Positions 16,710-24,975 of a DNA stretch of 64,000 bases are shown piece by piece. The stretch's first letter is position 1. Each line of letters begins with the position of its first letter. The position numbers and the translations under genes were made by a program. Source of the stretch: Ereboglobus luteus (GTDB lineage Bacteria; Verrucomicrobiota; Verrucomicrobiia; Opitutales; Opitutaceae); the NCBI RefSeq assembly GCF_003096195.1, contig NZ_CP023004.1:4110934-4174933 (forward strand), read 5' to 3'. Under the pieces are notes generated by a model that was not told the origin of the DNA, searched no databases, and saw only the letters and a program-made list of their open reading frames with translations.

Positions 16710-18620
16710 TTACGCTTTTTTCTTAGCCAGCGCGCGCGTGGCGACCTCGGTTTTTGCGCGTTCGAGATATTGCGCGAAGGGTTGCACGCCTTCGTCGCCA
16801 GCGGCGCGGGTGCGCACGCTGACGGCCTTGGCCTCGGCTTCCTTTGCGCCGAGCACGAGCACGTGGGGGACTTTTTCGAGTTCGGCGCGGCGGATTTTTG
16901 CGCCGAGTTTGTCGCTGTGTTCGTCCATCGTCGCGCGGAGGCCGGCGGCGCGCAGTTGCGCGAGCAGGTCGCGTCCGTAGTCGAATACCTTGTCGCTGAT
17001 CGGCACGAGGCGGATTTGCTCGGGCGCAAGCCAGAGCGGGAAGTCGCCCGCGAAGTGCTCAATGAGCACGCCGCAGAAGCGTTCCATCGAGCCGAAGGGC
17101 GCGCGGTGAATCATTACGGGGCGGTGCGGCTGGTTGTCCGGGCCGATGTAGGAGAGGTCGAAACGAATGGGCAGGTTGTAGTCCACTTGCACGGTGCCGA
17201 GCTGCCACTCGCGGCCGATCACGTCCTTGATGACGAAGTCGATTTTCGGCCCGTAGAACGCGGCCTCGCCGGGCTCCTCGGTGAAGGGCACGCCGAGCGT
17301 CTTGGCGGCGTTGCGGCAGGCGGCCTCGGCCTTGTCCCAGTTGGCGGCGTCGCCGGTGTATTTGTTTGAGTCGGGATCGCGGAGGCCGACGCGCACGCGG
17401 TAGTCGGACATGCCGAGCGTGGAGAGCACGATTTTCACGAGCGAGAGGCAGCCGAGCACTTCGTCGGCGACTTGCTCCTCGGTGCAGAAAAGGTGCGCGT
17501 CGTCCTGCGTGAATCCGCGCACGCGCGTCATGCCGTTGAGCTCGCCGGACTGCTCCCAGCGGTAAACGGTGCCGAACTCGGCAAGGCGCACGGGAAGGTC
17601 GCGGTAGGAGTGCGGCTGCGAGGCGAAGATTTTTATGTGATGCGGGCAGTTCATCGGCTTGAGCATGAAGCCGTCGAGGAGCTTGTCGGCGTCCATGATG
17701 CGGTCGGGCGTGATCATGTTGGAGCCGGTGCGCTCGTTCATTTGCGCGGCGAATTGCGAGGTGACGGCTTCGAGGCGCGCGGTCATTTCGGCGCAGGAGC
17801 AGCCTTCGCCGGCGATGCGCGCGAGCTGGTCGGGCTCGGCAAACGCGGGGAACTGCGATTCCTTGTAGTAGGGGAAATGGCCGGAGGTTTTGTAGAGCGC
17901 GAGCTTGCCGATGTGCGGCGTGAAGACTTGGAAGTAGCCTTGTTTGCGAAGCTCCTCGCTGATGAAGGTCTGCAATTCCTGGCGGATGATCGAGCCGTGC
18001 GGAGTCCAGAGGATGAGGCCCTGGCCAACGTCCTCGTCGATGTGGAAGAGCTTGAGGTCGCGGCCGAGTTTGCGGTGATCGCGGAGCTTGGCCTGCTCAA
18101 GGCGCTCGAGGTATTGCGCGAGCTCGTCCTTTGTGGGGAACGCGGTGCCGTAGATGCGCTGGAGCTGCTTGTTCTTTTCATCGCCGCGGTGATACGCGCC
18201 GGCGATGGAGAGGAGCTTGAATGCCTTGACTTGTTTTGTGTAGCGCACGTGCGTGCCGGCGCACAGGTCGATGAACTCGCCGTTTTGGTAGAACGAGATT
18301 TTTTCGTCGTCGGGGATGTCGTCGAGGCGGCCGAGTTTGTAGCGTTCCTGGCCGATTTTCTTGATGATCTCCCTGGCCTCGTCGCGCGAAACCTCCTTGC
18401 GGGTGAACGCTTGGTTTTCGTCGATGACCTTTTTCATTTCGGCCTCGATTTTGGCGAGGTCGTCCATGGTGAATTTGTGGTCGAGGTCGAAGTCGTAGTA
18501 GAAGCCGGTGTCCGTCGGCGGCCCGATGTCGAGTTTGGCCTCGGGAAAAACGCGGAGGACCGCGGTCGCGAGGATGTGCGAGCAGGAGTGACGGATTTCT
18601 TCGAGCGGAGTCATGGACAT
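16710..18620 (-). CDS. thrS: Threonyl-tRNA synthetase lacking the N-terminal TGS domain
   Basis: Charges tRNA-Thr. From ATG 18620 the protein is 636 residues and begins directly with the editing domain (RHSCSHILATAVLRVFPEAK, then the FIDLCAGTHV metal-site motif), so the usual 60-residue TGS domain is missing. The class II core is complete: LKPMNCPHHIKIF, YRWEQSGELNGMTRVRGFTQ, and motif 3 with HRAPFGSMERF. An anticodon-binding domain follows. An insertion of about 50 residues (GEGCSCAEMTARLEAVTSQF and beyond) lies before the catalytic Cys motif. Upstream codons come from a repetitive GACTGAAGGACTGAAAGGCT stretch and are excluded. Confidence 0.95.
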   Translation of the reverse strand: MSMTPLEEIRHSCSHILATAVLRVFPEAKLDIGPPTDTGFYYDFDLDHKFTMDDLAKIEAEMKKVIDENQAFTRKEVSRDEAREIIKKIGQERYKLGRLDDIPDDEKISFYQNGEFIDLCAGTHVRYTKQVKAFKLLSIAGAYHRGDEKNKQLQRIYGTAFPTKDELAQYLERLEQAKLRDHRKLGRDLKLFHIDEDVGQGLILWTPHGSIIRQELQTFISEELRKQGYFQVFTPHIGKLALYKTSGHFPYYKESQFPAFAEPDQLARIAGEGCSCAEMTARLEAVTSQFAAQMNERTGSNMITPDRIMDADKLLDGFMLKPMNCPHHIKIFASQPHSYRDLPVRLAEFGTVYRWEQSGELNGMTRVRGFTQDDAHLFCTEEQVADEVLGCLSLVKIVLSTLGMSDYRVRVGLRDPDSNKYTGDAANWDKAEAACRNAAKTLGVPFTEEPGEAAFYGPKIDFVIKDVIGREWQLGTVQVDYNLPIRFDLSYIGPDNQPHRPVMIHRAPFGSMERFCGVLIEHFAGDFPLWLAPEQIRLVPISDKVFDYGRDLLAQLRAAGLRATMDEHSDKLGAKIRRAELEKVPHVLVLGAKEAEAKAVSVRTRAAGDEGVQPFAQYLERAKTEVATRALAKKKA

Positions 18621-18840
18621 GGTGTTTGGAAAAAGATTGAAAGACTGAAGGACTGAAAGGCTGAAGGAAAGAAAGTTTGCGGGCCGTTGGCTATGAAAAA
18701 TCCTCGATGGATGTATTACGGAACGCATCTCGAAATTTCATGAGACATAAGGATGCGCATACGAACGAAGCGGCGCATGCGCATTTCTGGCAAATTTTTG
18801 CGACACTCTCTGTGTTTCTGGCAACCACGCCCCACAGTCG

Positions 18841-20253
18841 TCACTGCGCCTGCTTCGCCGTCTTGAACTTCGCCGGCTTTTCGCCGGGCGGGAGCGCGAG
18901 CAGGTCGTAGTCGTGGTAGCCGGTGATTTTTACCTCGGCGAATTCACCGACGGGCAGGGTCTTCGGCACATACACGCGGCCGTCAATGTCGGGCGCGTCG
19001 GCTTCGCCGCGGGCGACGCCGGGCTCCTCGACCAGAACGCGCAGGGTTCGTCCGACAAACGAGCGGCTCACCTCCGACGCGATTTCCTTTTGCAGCGCCA
19101 TCGTGCGATGCCAGCGGGACTCCTTTTGCTTCGCGGTGATTTGCCCCTTCATTTTTGCGGAGCGCGTGCCCTCCTCCTGCGAATAACGGAAAACGCCCAG
19201 CCGCTCGAATTTCGTTTCGCTGATAAACTCGCACAGTTCATCGACGTCGGCTGCTGTTTCGCCGGGGAAGCCCACGATGAACGCCGTGCGCAACGCGATG
19301 CCGGGCACGCCCGCGCGGATGCGTTGCACCAAATCGCGAATGTAGGCGGAGTTGGTCTCGCGCTGCATCGCGCCGAGCATGTGGTCGCTGATGTGCTGCA
19401 GCGGCATGTCGATGTAACGCGCCACTTTTGTGCATTCGCCGATGGTGCGAATCAACTCGTCGCTCCAATGCGCCGGATGCGTGTAGAGGAGGCGTATCCA
19501 GAAATCGCCGGGGATCGCCTGCAGCTCGCGGATGAGCGTGGTCAGCGCGGAGCCGCGCGCCGAATCGACGGGCGTGCGCGGATTGGGGCGCTGCGCCCAG
19601 GTGTCCATGCCAAAAAACGTCGTGTCCTGCGAAATCAGGTTAATCTCGCGCACGCCCTCGGCGACGAGCCGGCGCGCCTCGGCGACCACGCTTTCGACGG
19701 TGCGCGAGCGGTGGCGTCCGCGAATCCGCGGGATGACGCAAAACGTGCACGGATGATTGCAGCCCTCGGCGATTTTCACGTAGGCGTAGTGGCGCGGCGT
19801 GAGCCGGAAGCGCGGCGTGTCGTAGTCGGGAATGTAACTCGAGCGCGGCGTAACGAAAGTTTCGGAGGCCGCGTTTTTCGCACGCTCCTTTTCATAAATC
19901 TCCTCGATGATCGACGCGACCTTGGTGATCTGGTCGAGGCCGAGGTAGGCGTCCACTTCGGGGAGCGCGTCGGGCAGCTCCTTCGCGTAGCGTTGCGCCA
20001 TGCAACCGGCGACGATCAGCTTTTGCTCCTTGCGGCGCTTGCGCATGCCGCGGTTTTGATGCGCCTCAAGAATCGTATTGATCGACTCCTCCTTGGAGGA
20101 CTGGAGAAACGAGCAGGTGTTGACGATGACAACATCGGCCTTCGCGGCCTCGGGGATCACGTTCATGCCGGCCTTGCGCAAATGCCCGACCATGATCTCG
20201 CTATCGACGAGATTCTTGGCGCAACCGAGGGAAATGAGACTGACGCTGATCAT
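18841..20253 (-). CDS. rimO: Ribosomal protein S12 methylthiotransferase RimO
   Basis: Radical-SAM enzyme that methylthiolates Asp in ribosomal protein S12. The 470-residue protein shows the UPF0004 domain with SLGCAKNLVDSEIMVGHL and NTCSFLQSSKEES, the radical-SAM cluster motif CNHPCTFCVIPRIRGRHRSR and a C-terminal TRAM-like domain (LRVLVEEPGVARGEADAPD). The SLGC.KN.VDSE signature separates RimO from MiaB. Normal length and start. Confidence 0.95.
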   Translation of the reverse strand: MISVSLISLGCAKNLVDSEIMVGHLRKAGMNVIPEAAKADVVIVNTCSFLQSSKEESINTILEAHQNRGMRKRRKEQKLIVAGCMAQRYAKELPDALPEVDAYLGLDQITKVASIIEEIYEKERAKNAASETFVTPRSSYIPDYDTPRFRLTPRHYAYVKIAEGCNHPCTFCVIPRIRGRHRSRTVESVVAEARRLVAEGVREINLISQDTTFFGMDTWAQRPNPRTPVDSARGSALTTLIRELQAIPGDFWIRLLYTHPAHWSDELIRTIGECTKVARYIDMPLQHISDHMLGAMQRETNSAYIRDLVQRIRAGVPGIALRTAFIVGFPGETAADVDELCEFISETKFERLGVFRYSQEEGTRSAKMKGQITAKQKESRWHRTMALQKEIASEVSRSFVGRTLRVLVEEPGVARGEADAPDIDGRVYVPKTLPVGEFAEVKITGYHDYDLLALPPGEKPAKFKTAKQAQ

Positions 20254-20312
20254 GAGAAGAAATCAGCACGAAGGGCGCGGAGCCGGAAACCATTGATTTG
20301 TTTTTCTCCGGG

Positions 20313-20338
20313 CTCTCCGTGTTCTCCGTGGTTGGATA
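20313..20338. repeat. dispersed CTCCGTG-type repeat, single arm
   Basis: CTCTCCGTGTTCTCCGTGGT lies upstream of rimO and is the same sequence family as both arms of the inverted repeat at 27839-27916 (TCCTCCGTGGTTAA). A lone arm in one place and a full palindrome in another is typical of dispersed short repeats. Confidence 0.5.
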
Positions 20339-20349
20339 AAAATCATTCT

Positions 20350-20383
20350 ACAAAACCAAAAACCGCAGCGCGGGGCTGCGGTT
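20350..20383 (-). terminator. Rho-independent terminator after the small basic protein gene
   Basis: AACCGCAGC (20361-20369) pairs with GCTGCGGTT (20375-20383). On the minus strand the stem is followed by TTTTTGGTTTTG, a usable U tract. It lies 40 bases past the stop codon of the 34-residue protein gene. Confidence 0.75.
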
Positions 20384-20422
20384 GAAATGCGTTCGGAAAC
20401 GAAAACTTCCGTTGGCAAAACC

Positions 20423-20527
20423 TTATTTCTTCGCGGCCTTGGCGGGTTTTTTGGCAGCGGCTTTCTTGCGTTTAAGATAGGCGATGCGGCGCTTCTTCTT
20501 GATGGTTTTGTTGTATTGTTTGCCCAT
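20423..20527 (-). CDS. 34-residue highly basic small protein
   Basis: ATG at 20527 to TAA at 20423. The product begins MGKQYNKTIKKKRRIAYLKR and ends in an Ala/Lys/Pro-rich tail (AAAKKPAKAAKK). More than 40 percent of residues are Lys or Arg, like small ribosome- or nucleic-acid-associated proteins. I believe similar 'MGKQYNK' proteins occur in other Verrucomicrobiota, but this is memory, not a search. Support for a real gene: a clean ATG, a terminator immediately downstream, and separate placement between menA and rimO. No strong Shine-Dalgarno is visible. Confidence 0.65.
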   Translation of the reverse strand: MGKQYNKTIKKKRRIAYLKRKKAAAKKPAKAAKK

Positions 20528-20586
20528 AAATGTTTGTGGTTTTGGTTGGTGAAAGGCGAGAGAGTGACGAAACAGCCCGCCGCGAG

Positions 20587-21495
20587 TCAAGTCCGCGTTC
20601 CCAACAACAATCCCGCGCTAAAAAGCACCGCGTAAAGCGCGAGCAATTTGCCCGTGTCGCCCAAAAGCGCGATCTGTTCCGGCGGCGTTTTTCCGGTTCG
20701 CAGCCGGCGCGCGTGCATCCACGCCATCGGCGCGAGCGCGAGCGGCAGCAGCGTCCACAACGAGTAACCGCGCGCGCACAACACAACCGGCGCCGCAAAC
20801 GCGACCAGCAAACCGCACGCGAATTGCGCGCGCGAAAATCCGCGCCCGAAACGCACCACGAGCGTGCGCTTGCCCGCGCGCGCGTCGGTCTCGGCGTCGC
20901 GATAATTGTTCACCACGAGGATGTTCACCGCCAGCGCGCCCACGCCCGCGCCGACTACCCACGCTGCCGCCGTGACCGTGGCCGCCTGCACAAAATAAGT
21001 CGCGCCCACGGCGACAAAACCGAAGAACACAAAAACAAAAACATCGCCGAGCCCGTTGTAGCCGAGCGGATACGGGCCGCCCGTGTAGGCGATGCCGCAG
21101 ATCACGCTCGCCACGCCGATTGCCAGCAACGGCCACCCGCCGAAGCGCAGCAGCGTCAGCCCGCACCCGAACGCCACGCCGAACACAATCCACATCGCCG
21201 CGCGCATCGTGCGCGGACTCACCCACCCCATCGCGACGGCGCGCCTCGGCCCCACGCGCTCGGCAGTGTCGGCGCCCTTCACGTAATCGTAATAGTCGTT
21301 CGCAAAGTTGGTGCCGATCTGGATGAACAAAGCGAACAGCAGGCACGCGAGCGCCGCGGGCCAGTGAAACACGCCGTCGTGCCATGCGAGCGCCGACGCG
21401 ACCATCACCGGCGCAACCGCCGCCGGCAGCGTGCGCGGACGCGAGGCGAGTATCCAGATTTTCAATACGGAGGGTTTGTCGGCGGCGTTGGACAT
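20587..21495 (-). CDS. menA: 1,4-dihydroxy-2-naphthoate polyprenyltransferase (MenA)
   Basis: Membrane enzyme joining the isoprenoid tail to DHNA to give demethylmenaquinone. From ATG 21495 it is 302 residues with about eight transmembrane helices. The UbiA-family first aspartate motif is QIGTNFANDYYDYVKGAD; the second is NNYRDAETDARAGKRTL. ASRPRTLPAAVAPV at the start is typical of MenA. Together with menC and menE in this window it shows menaquinone-based respiration. The more upstream start would add a stretch unlike the family. Confidence 0.93.
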   Translation of the reverse strand: MSNAADKPSVLKIWILASRPRTLPAAVAPVMVASALAWHDGVFHWPAALACLLFALFIQIGTNFANDYYDYVKGADTAERVGPRRAVAMGWVSPRTMRAAMWIVFGVAFGCGLTLLRFGGWPLLAIGVASVICGIAYTGGPYPLGYNGLGDVFVFVFFGFVAVGATYFVQAATVTAAAWVVGAGVGALAVNILVVNNYRDAETDARAGKRTLVVRFGRGFSRAQFACGLLVAFAAPVVLCARGYSLWTLLPLALAPMAWMHARRLRTGKTPPEQIALLGDTGKLLALYAVLFSAGLLLGTRT

Positions 21496-21607
21496 TTTTG
21501 TTTTCGGCTCAATAGCCGCAAAAAGGCGCAAGAGGCGCAAAAAGAAAAACAAACCGGCGGGCTGTTTTATTGCGCTTTTTTTGTGCGTCTTTACGGTCGT
21601 CTATTTT

Positions 21608-23731
21608 CTACTTCAACGCATCCAGCACGATGCCGGGCGTGAGCAATTCCGGCAGCACAACAGGCTCCGGCTCGCCGGGTTTGTAGACCAGGTTGAAGGG
21701 CACGGCGGAGCGGCCGAACTTCGCGAGCTCGGCGGTGATTTGCGCGTCCTTGTTTGTCCAGTCGGCCTTGAGCGCGACGATGTTTTTGTCGCGAAACACG
21801 CGGTTCACCTCGTCCGAGCTGAACACGAGTTTTTTGTTCGCCTGGCAGGTCGCGCACCAGCGCGCGGTGAAATCGACATACACCGTTTTTCCCGACGCTT
21901 GCGCGGAGGCGACCGCCGACGGGCTCCATTTTTTCCAAACAATATCCGTCGGCGCCGCCGCGCGCGGCCAGCCAAGCAAGCCGCCGAGCAGCAGACAGAC
22001 AAGCGCGCCCGCGATGCCGATGGTTTTGCGCCTGGACGAATTGCCCGGAGCCGCGTAGCGCCCGTAAAACCACACGCCCAGCGCAACCAAAACAAACGCG
22101 AAGAGCGCCATCAAAAGTCCGTTTTCGGAAAGCTGCCCCGCGAGCACCCAAACCAGATAGCCGACGGTCGCGTAGAGCGGAAACGCCATCGCCTGCTTGA
22201 AGGTTTCCATCCACGCGCCGGGACGCGGCAGCACTTTCACCGCACCGGGAAAAATCGAGAGCAGCAGATACGGCGTTGAAAGTCCGAGCGCGATTGCCGT
22301 GAAAACGAAAAACGACTCGCCCGTTGACATGGCCAGCGCCGCGCCGAGCGCGGGCGCGAGAAACGGCGCGCTGCACGGCGTCGCCACGACAGTCGCCAGC
22401 ACACCCGTGAAAAACGATCCGGCGTAGCCTCCCTTGGTTTGCAGGCCGCCGCCGACCGATGTCGCCGAAAGCCCGAACTCAAACACGCCGCTCATGCTCA
22501 TCGCAAAAATCAGCAGCAGCGCCGCCAGCGCAAAAACGAAAACCGGCGATTGCAGTTGGAAGCCCCAGCCAAGTTGTTCGCCGCCCGCGCGCAGCACCGC
22601 CAGCAATCCCGCCAGCGCCCAAAACGAGACCAGCACGCCGACCGTAAACGCGATGCCGTGCAGCGTGACCTTGCGGCGCGACGCCCCGGCCTGGTTTACG
22701 AAGCCGAGGATTTTTATGCCGAGCACCGGAAACACGCACGGCATGAGGTTGAGGATGAGCCCGCCGACAAACGCGAGCAGAAGCGTGCCCGCAATTCCCC
22801 CGGTGCTTCCGGCGGACGCCCCCGCGGTTGTCGCGGACGATTTTCCCGCTCCCGCGCCAGCAGCGTCATCCGAGTCGCCGATCACCACGTCGATATCATA
22901 ACCGCGCCAAACGCCCTTCGCATCGGTGAACGCAAGCACGCCGGCGAGACGGCGGCCATCGCCATCGTAAGAGTCGGACATGGGCAGCGTCAGCGAAAGC
23001 GCGCCGTTTTCGATTTTGGCGGATTGCGCCTGATCGTATTGAATCAACGCGTCGAGGCCGAAAAAATGCGGCGCGGCATCATTCGCCGAAACCGGCGACG
23101 GCGAAAAAACGAGTGTCACGCTTTTCGTCCCGGGCGCGCGCGAGGCCGTCACGCGGGCGTCGCCTGTTTTTTCCGGCATGGGCGGTGTTGCAAAAACCTT
23201 CGCGCGCAACGCGGACGGTTTGGGCGCCGCGGCGAGCACGGGCAGCGTGACGGAAACATCCGCGCCGCCGGGTTCGCACACATCGGCGCACATGAGCCAG
23301 TCGGCCCTGCCCTTCAGTGTGACTGTTGTTCCGATCGCCAGGTTTGCCGGGGCCGTGAGCGTGACGGGCTGATAAACGACATCGTTGTATCCGTTGCCGG
23401 TGATGTTGCCCTGACGATCCTTGATGGGCGACGGCACCGGCCACTGGATTTCACCCGCCCGCCAGCCCTCGGGAAGCTTCCACGCAATCGTGGTCGGCAA
23501 ACCGGTGCCGGCGTTGATCCAGTAAGTGTGCCAGCCCGGCGCGTGCTCGAGCTTGAGCGCCACGGTCACCGTCCCGCCCGGCTGGACGGACTCGTCGAGC
23601 GCGACCAGCGACGCCCGCACCTGTTGCGAACCGCCGAACGAAAACAAGGAGGCAAACGCGGGCGCGCTTGCAACCGGAAGAAATCCGGAAACGACGACCA
23701 GCGCGAAAACTAAACGAAAACGTGAAAACAT
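21608..23731 (-). CDS. dsbD: Thiol:disulfide interchange protein DsbD
   Basis: Carries electrons from cytoplasmic thioredoxin to periplasmic proteins. About 707 residues from ATG 23731: a signal peptide (VFALVVVSGFLPVASAPAFA), an N-terminal immunoglobulin-like domain with MCADVCEPGG (cysteine pair), an eight-helix CcdA-like membrane domain with LMPCVFPVLGIKILGF and VVATPCSAPFLAPALG supplying the two membrane cysteines, and a C-terminal thioredoxin domain with FTARWCATCQANK. The full architecture is intact. The last residues reach LPELLTPGIVLDALK. Confidence 0.94.
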   Translation of the reverse strand: MFSRFRLVFALVVVSGFLPVASAPAFASLFSFGGSQQVRASLVALDESVQPGGTVTVALKLEHAPGWHTYWINAGTGLPTTIAWKLPEGWRAGEIQWPVPSPIKDRQGNITGNGYNDVVYQPVTLTAPANLAIGTTVTLKGRADWLMCADVCEPGGADVSVTLPVLAAAPKPSALRAKVFATPPMPEKTGDARVTASRAPGTKSVTLVFSPSPVSANDAAPHFFGLDALIQYDQAQSAKIENGALSLTLPMSDSYDGDGRRLAGVLAFTDAKGVWRGYDIDVVIGDSDDAAGAGAGKSSATTAGASAGSTGGIAGTLLLAFVGGLILNLMPCVFPVLGIKILGFVNQAGASRRKVTLHGIAFTVGVLVSFWALAGLLAVLRAGGEQLGWGFQLQSPVFVFALAALLLIFAMSMSGVFEFGLSATSVGGGLQTKGGYAGSFFTGVLATVVATPCSAPFLAPALGAALAMSTGESFFVFTAIALGLSTPYLLLSIFPGAVKVLPRPGAWMETFKQAMAFPLYATVGYLVWVLAGQLSENGLLMALFAFVLVALGVWFYGRYAAPGNSSRRKTIGIAGALVCLLLGGLLGWPRAAAPTDIVWKKWSPSAVASAQASGKTVYVDFTARWCATCQANKKLVFSSDEVNRVFRDKNIVALKADWTNKDAQITAELAKFGRSAVPFNLVYKPGEPEPVVLPELLTPGIVLDALK

Positions 23732-23873
23732 GACAAATTTGGCAAATAGCGGAACTATGCAGATTTTACCCATTTTTGCCAGCCGCGCATGAAATCGGAA
23801 AGACTGTTTTGATTTTTACGTTCGTTTTTATTGCAGGAAACAGAAATATCCCTCTTTCTTTGCAAACTTTCGG

Positions 23874-23949
<76 letters not shown>

Positions 23950-24030
23950 ATTTTTTGTCCGGTGTTGTTTCCCGCGCGTTCGGGATGCCGGGCGGGTGCA
24001 ATGCGGCGAGAAAGTTTATGACGTTTGGGC

Positions 24031-24927
24031 TCAGGGGACAAACGCCGGAACCTTCCCGCCTTCCTCGGAAAGATACGCGGCCAGCGGATTATCATCCTTG
24101 AAACTGTTCAGGCCCGAGACAACGGCACGGGCGTTGAAAGCCGCGCCTTCTCGAGTGGTGTGCGTGCCTTTGTCGGCGAAAAACGGCTCGATGGCGACGC
24201 GCCCGAGTTTCTCGTAACCGCGCGCGATGATCTCGTTGAGGTCGACAAACAGCGCGCCGGACTGCTCCGCCGCCTGGCGCGCCCACAAGCCATAACTGCC
24301 CGAGGCGCGGTTTATTTTGGCGCTCGCGGATTCCGAGTCCCAGCTTTTGCGCGGCACCGGGGAGCAGACCACGGGAATCGCGCCCTTGGACTTGGCGGTG
24401 GTCACGTAGTTGCGGATATACCAGCCGTAGCTGTGAACGGTTTCGGGCTTTCCCGTGATAATGTTTTTTTCAACAAAAACGGTTTCGTCGCCATTGCCGC
24501 GAATAGTGCCGCGCGCACGCGTCTTGGAGTCGCGCGGGGGCTTTTCGTTTATGGGGCCGGCATCGTTGTGCCCGAACTGCATGATGACAACATCACCGGG
24601 GCGCAGCTCTTTCAAAATGGCGTCCCAGCGTCCGTCGGTCAGAAATGTTCGCGAGCTGCGTCCGCCGATGGCGCGGTTGACGATGTTGATTTTGGCCGTG
24701 TCGAAAAACGGCCCGAGTTCGTCGCCCCAGCCGCGCTGGCCATTGGTGCCGACGCGCACGGTGGAGTCGCCGATAACCCAGAGCGTCGGCAACTCGGCGC
24801 GCTCTTTTTTGACGAGACCCGCCTTGGCAGCGTCCTCAACCGGACGATCATCCGAGGCCGCGCCTGTCGCCGCCCTGGCAAGGCAAAGTGTGAGCAAACC
24901 GAGTGTGATAAGTGTGAGATGACGCAT
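24031..24927 (-). CDS. Rhamnogalacturonan acetylesterase (CE12, SGNH fold)
   Basis: Removes acetyl groups from the RG-I backbone so that lyases can act. 298 residues with a signal peptide (LTLITLGLLTLCLARAATGA). SGNH blocks: block I VIGDSTVRVG with the nucleophile Ser, the Gly block AIGGRSSRTFL, block III MQFGHNDAGP, and a late DKGTHTTREGA supplying the Asp/His pair. The long insert with PINEKPPRDSKTRARGTI is usual in bacterial CE12. It is last in the symporter-rhaM-PL26-CE12 unit, 48 bases after the lyase gene. Confidence 0.9.
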   Translation of the reverse strand: MRHLTLITLGLLTLCLARAATGAASDDRPVEDAAKAGLVKKERAELPTLWVIGDSTVRVGTNGQRGWGDELGPFFDTAKINIVNRAIGGRSSRTFLTDGRWDAILKELRPGDVVIMQFGHNDAGPINEKPPRDSKTRARGTIRGNGDETVFVEKNIITGKPETVHSYGWYIRNYVTTAKSKGAIPVVCSPVPRKSWDSESASAKINRASGSYGLWARQAAEQSGALFVDLNEIIARGYEKLGRVAIEPFFADKGTHTTREGAAFNARAVVSGLNSFKDDNPLAAYLSEEGGKVPAFVP

Positions 24928-24975
24928 GATGAAAATATATCAAATGCAGTGCCGGTTGTTCACCACCGCGCCCAC

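Noticed and set aside
18913..20385. A 490-codon frame opposite rimO
   Set aside because: RimO on the other strand is unmistakable; this is a composition artefact.
23790..23873. A sigma-70 promoter for the tRNA
   Set aside because: TTGATT and TTTATT words exist but at wrong spacing; not enough to call.
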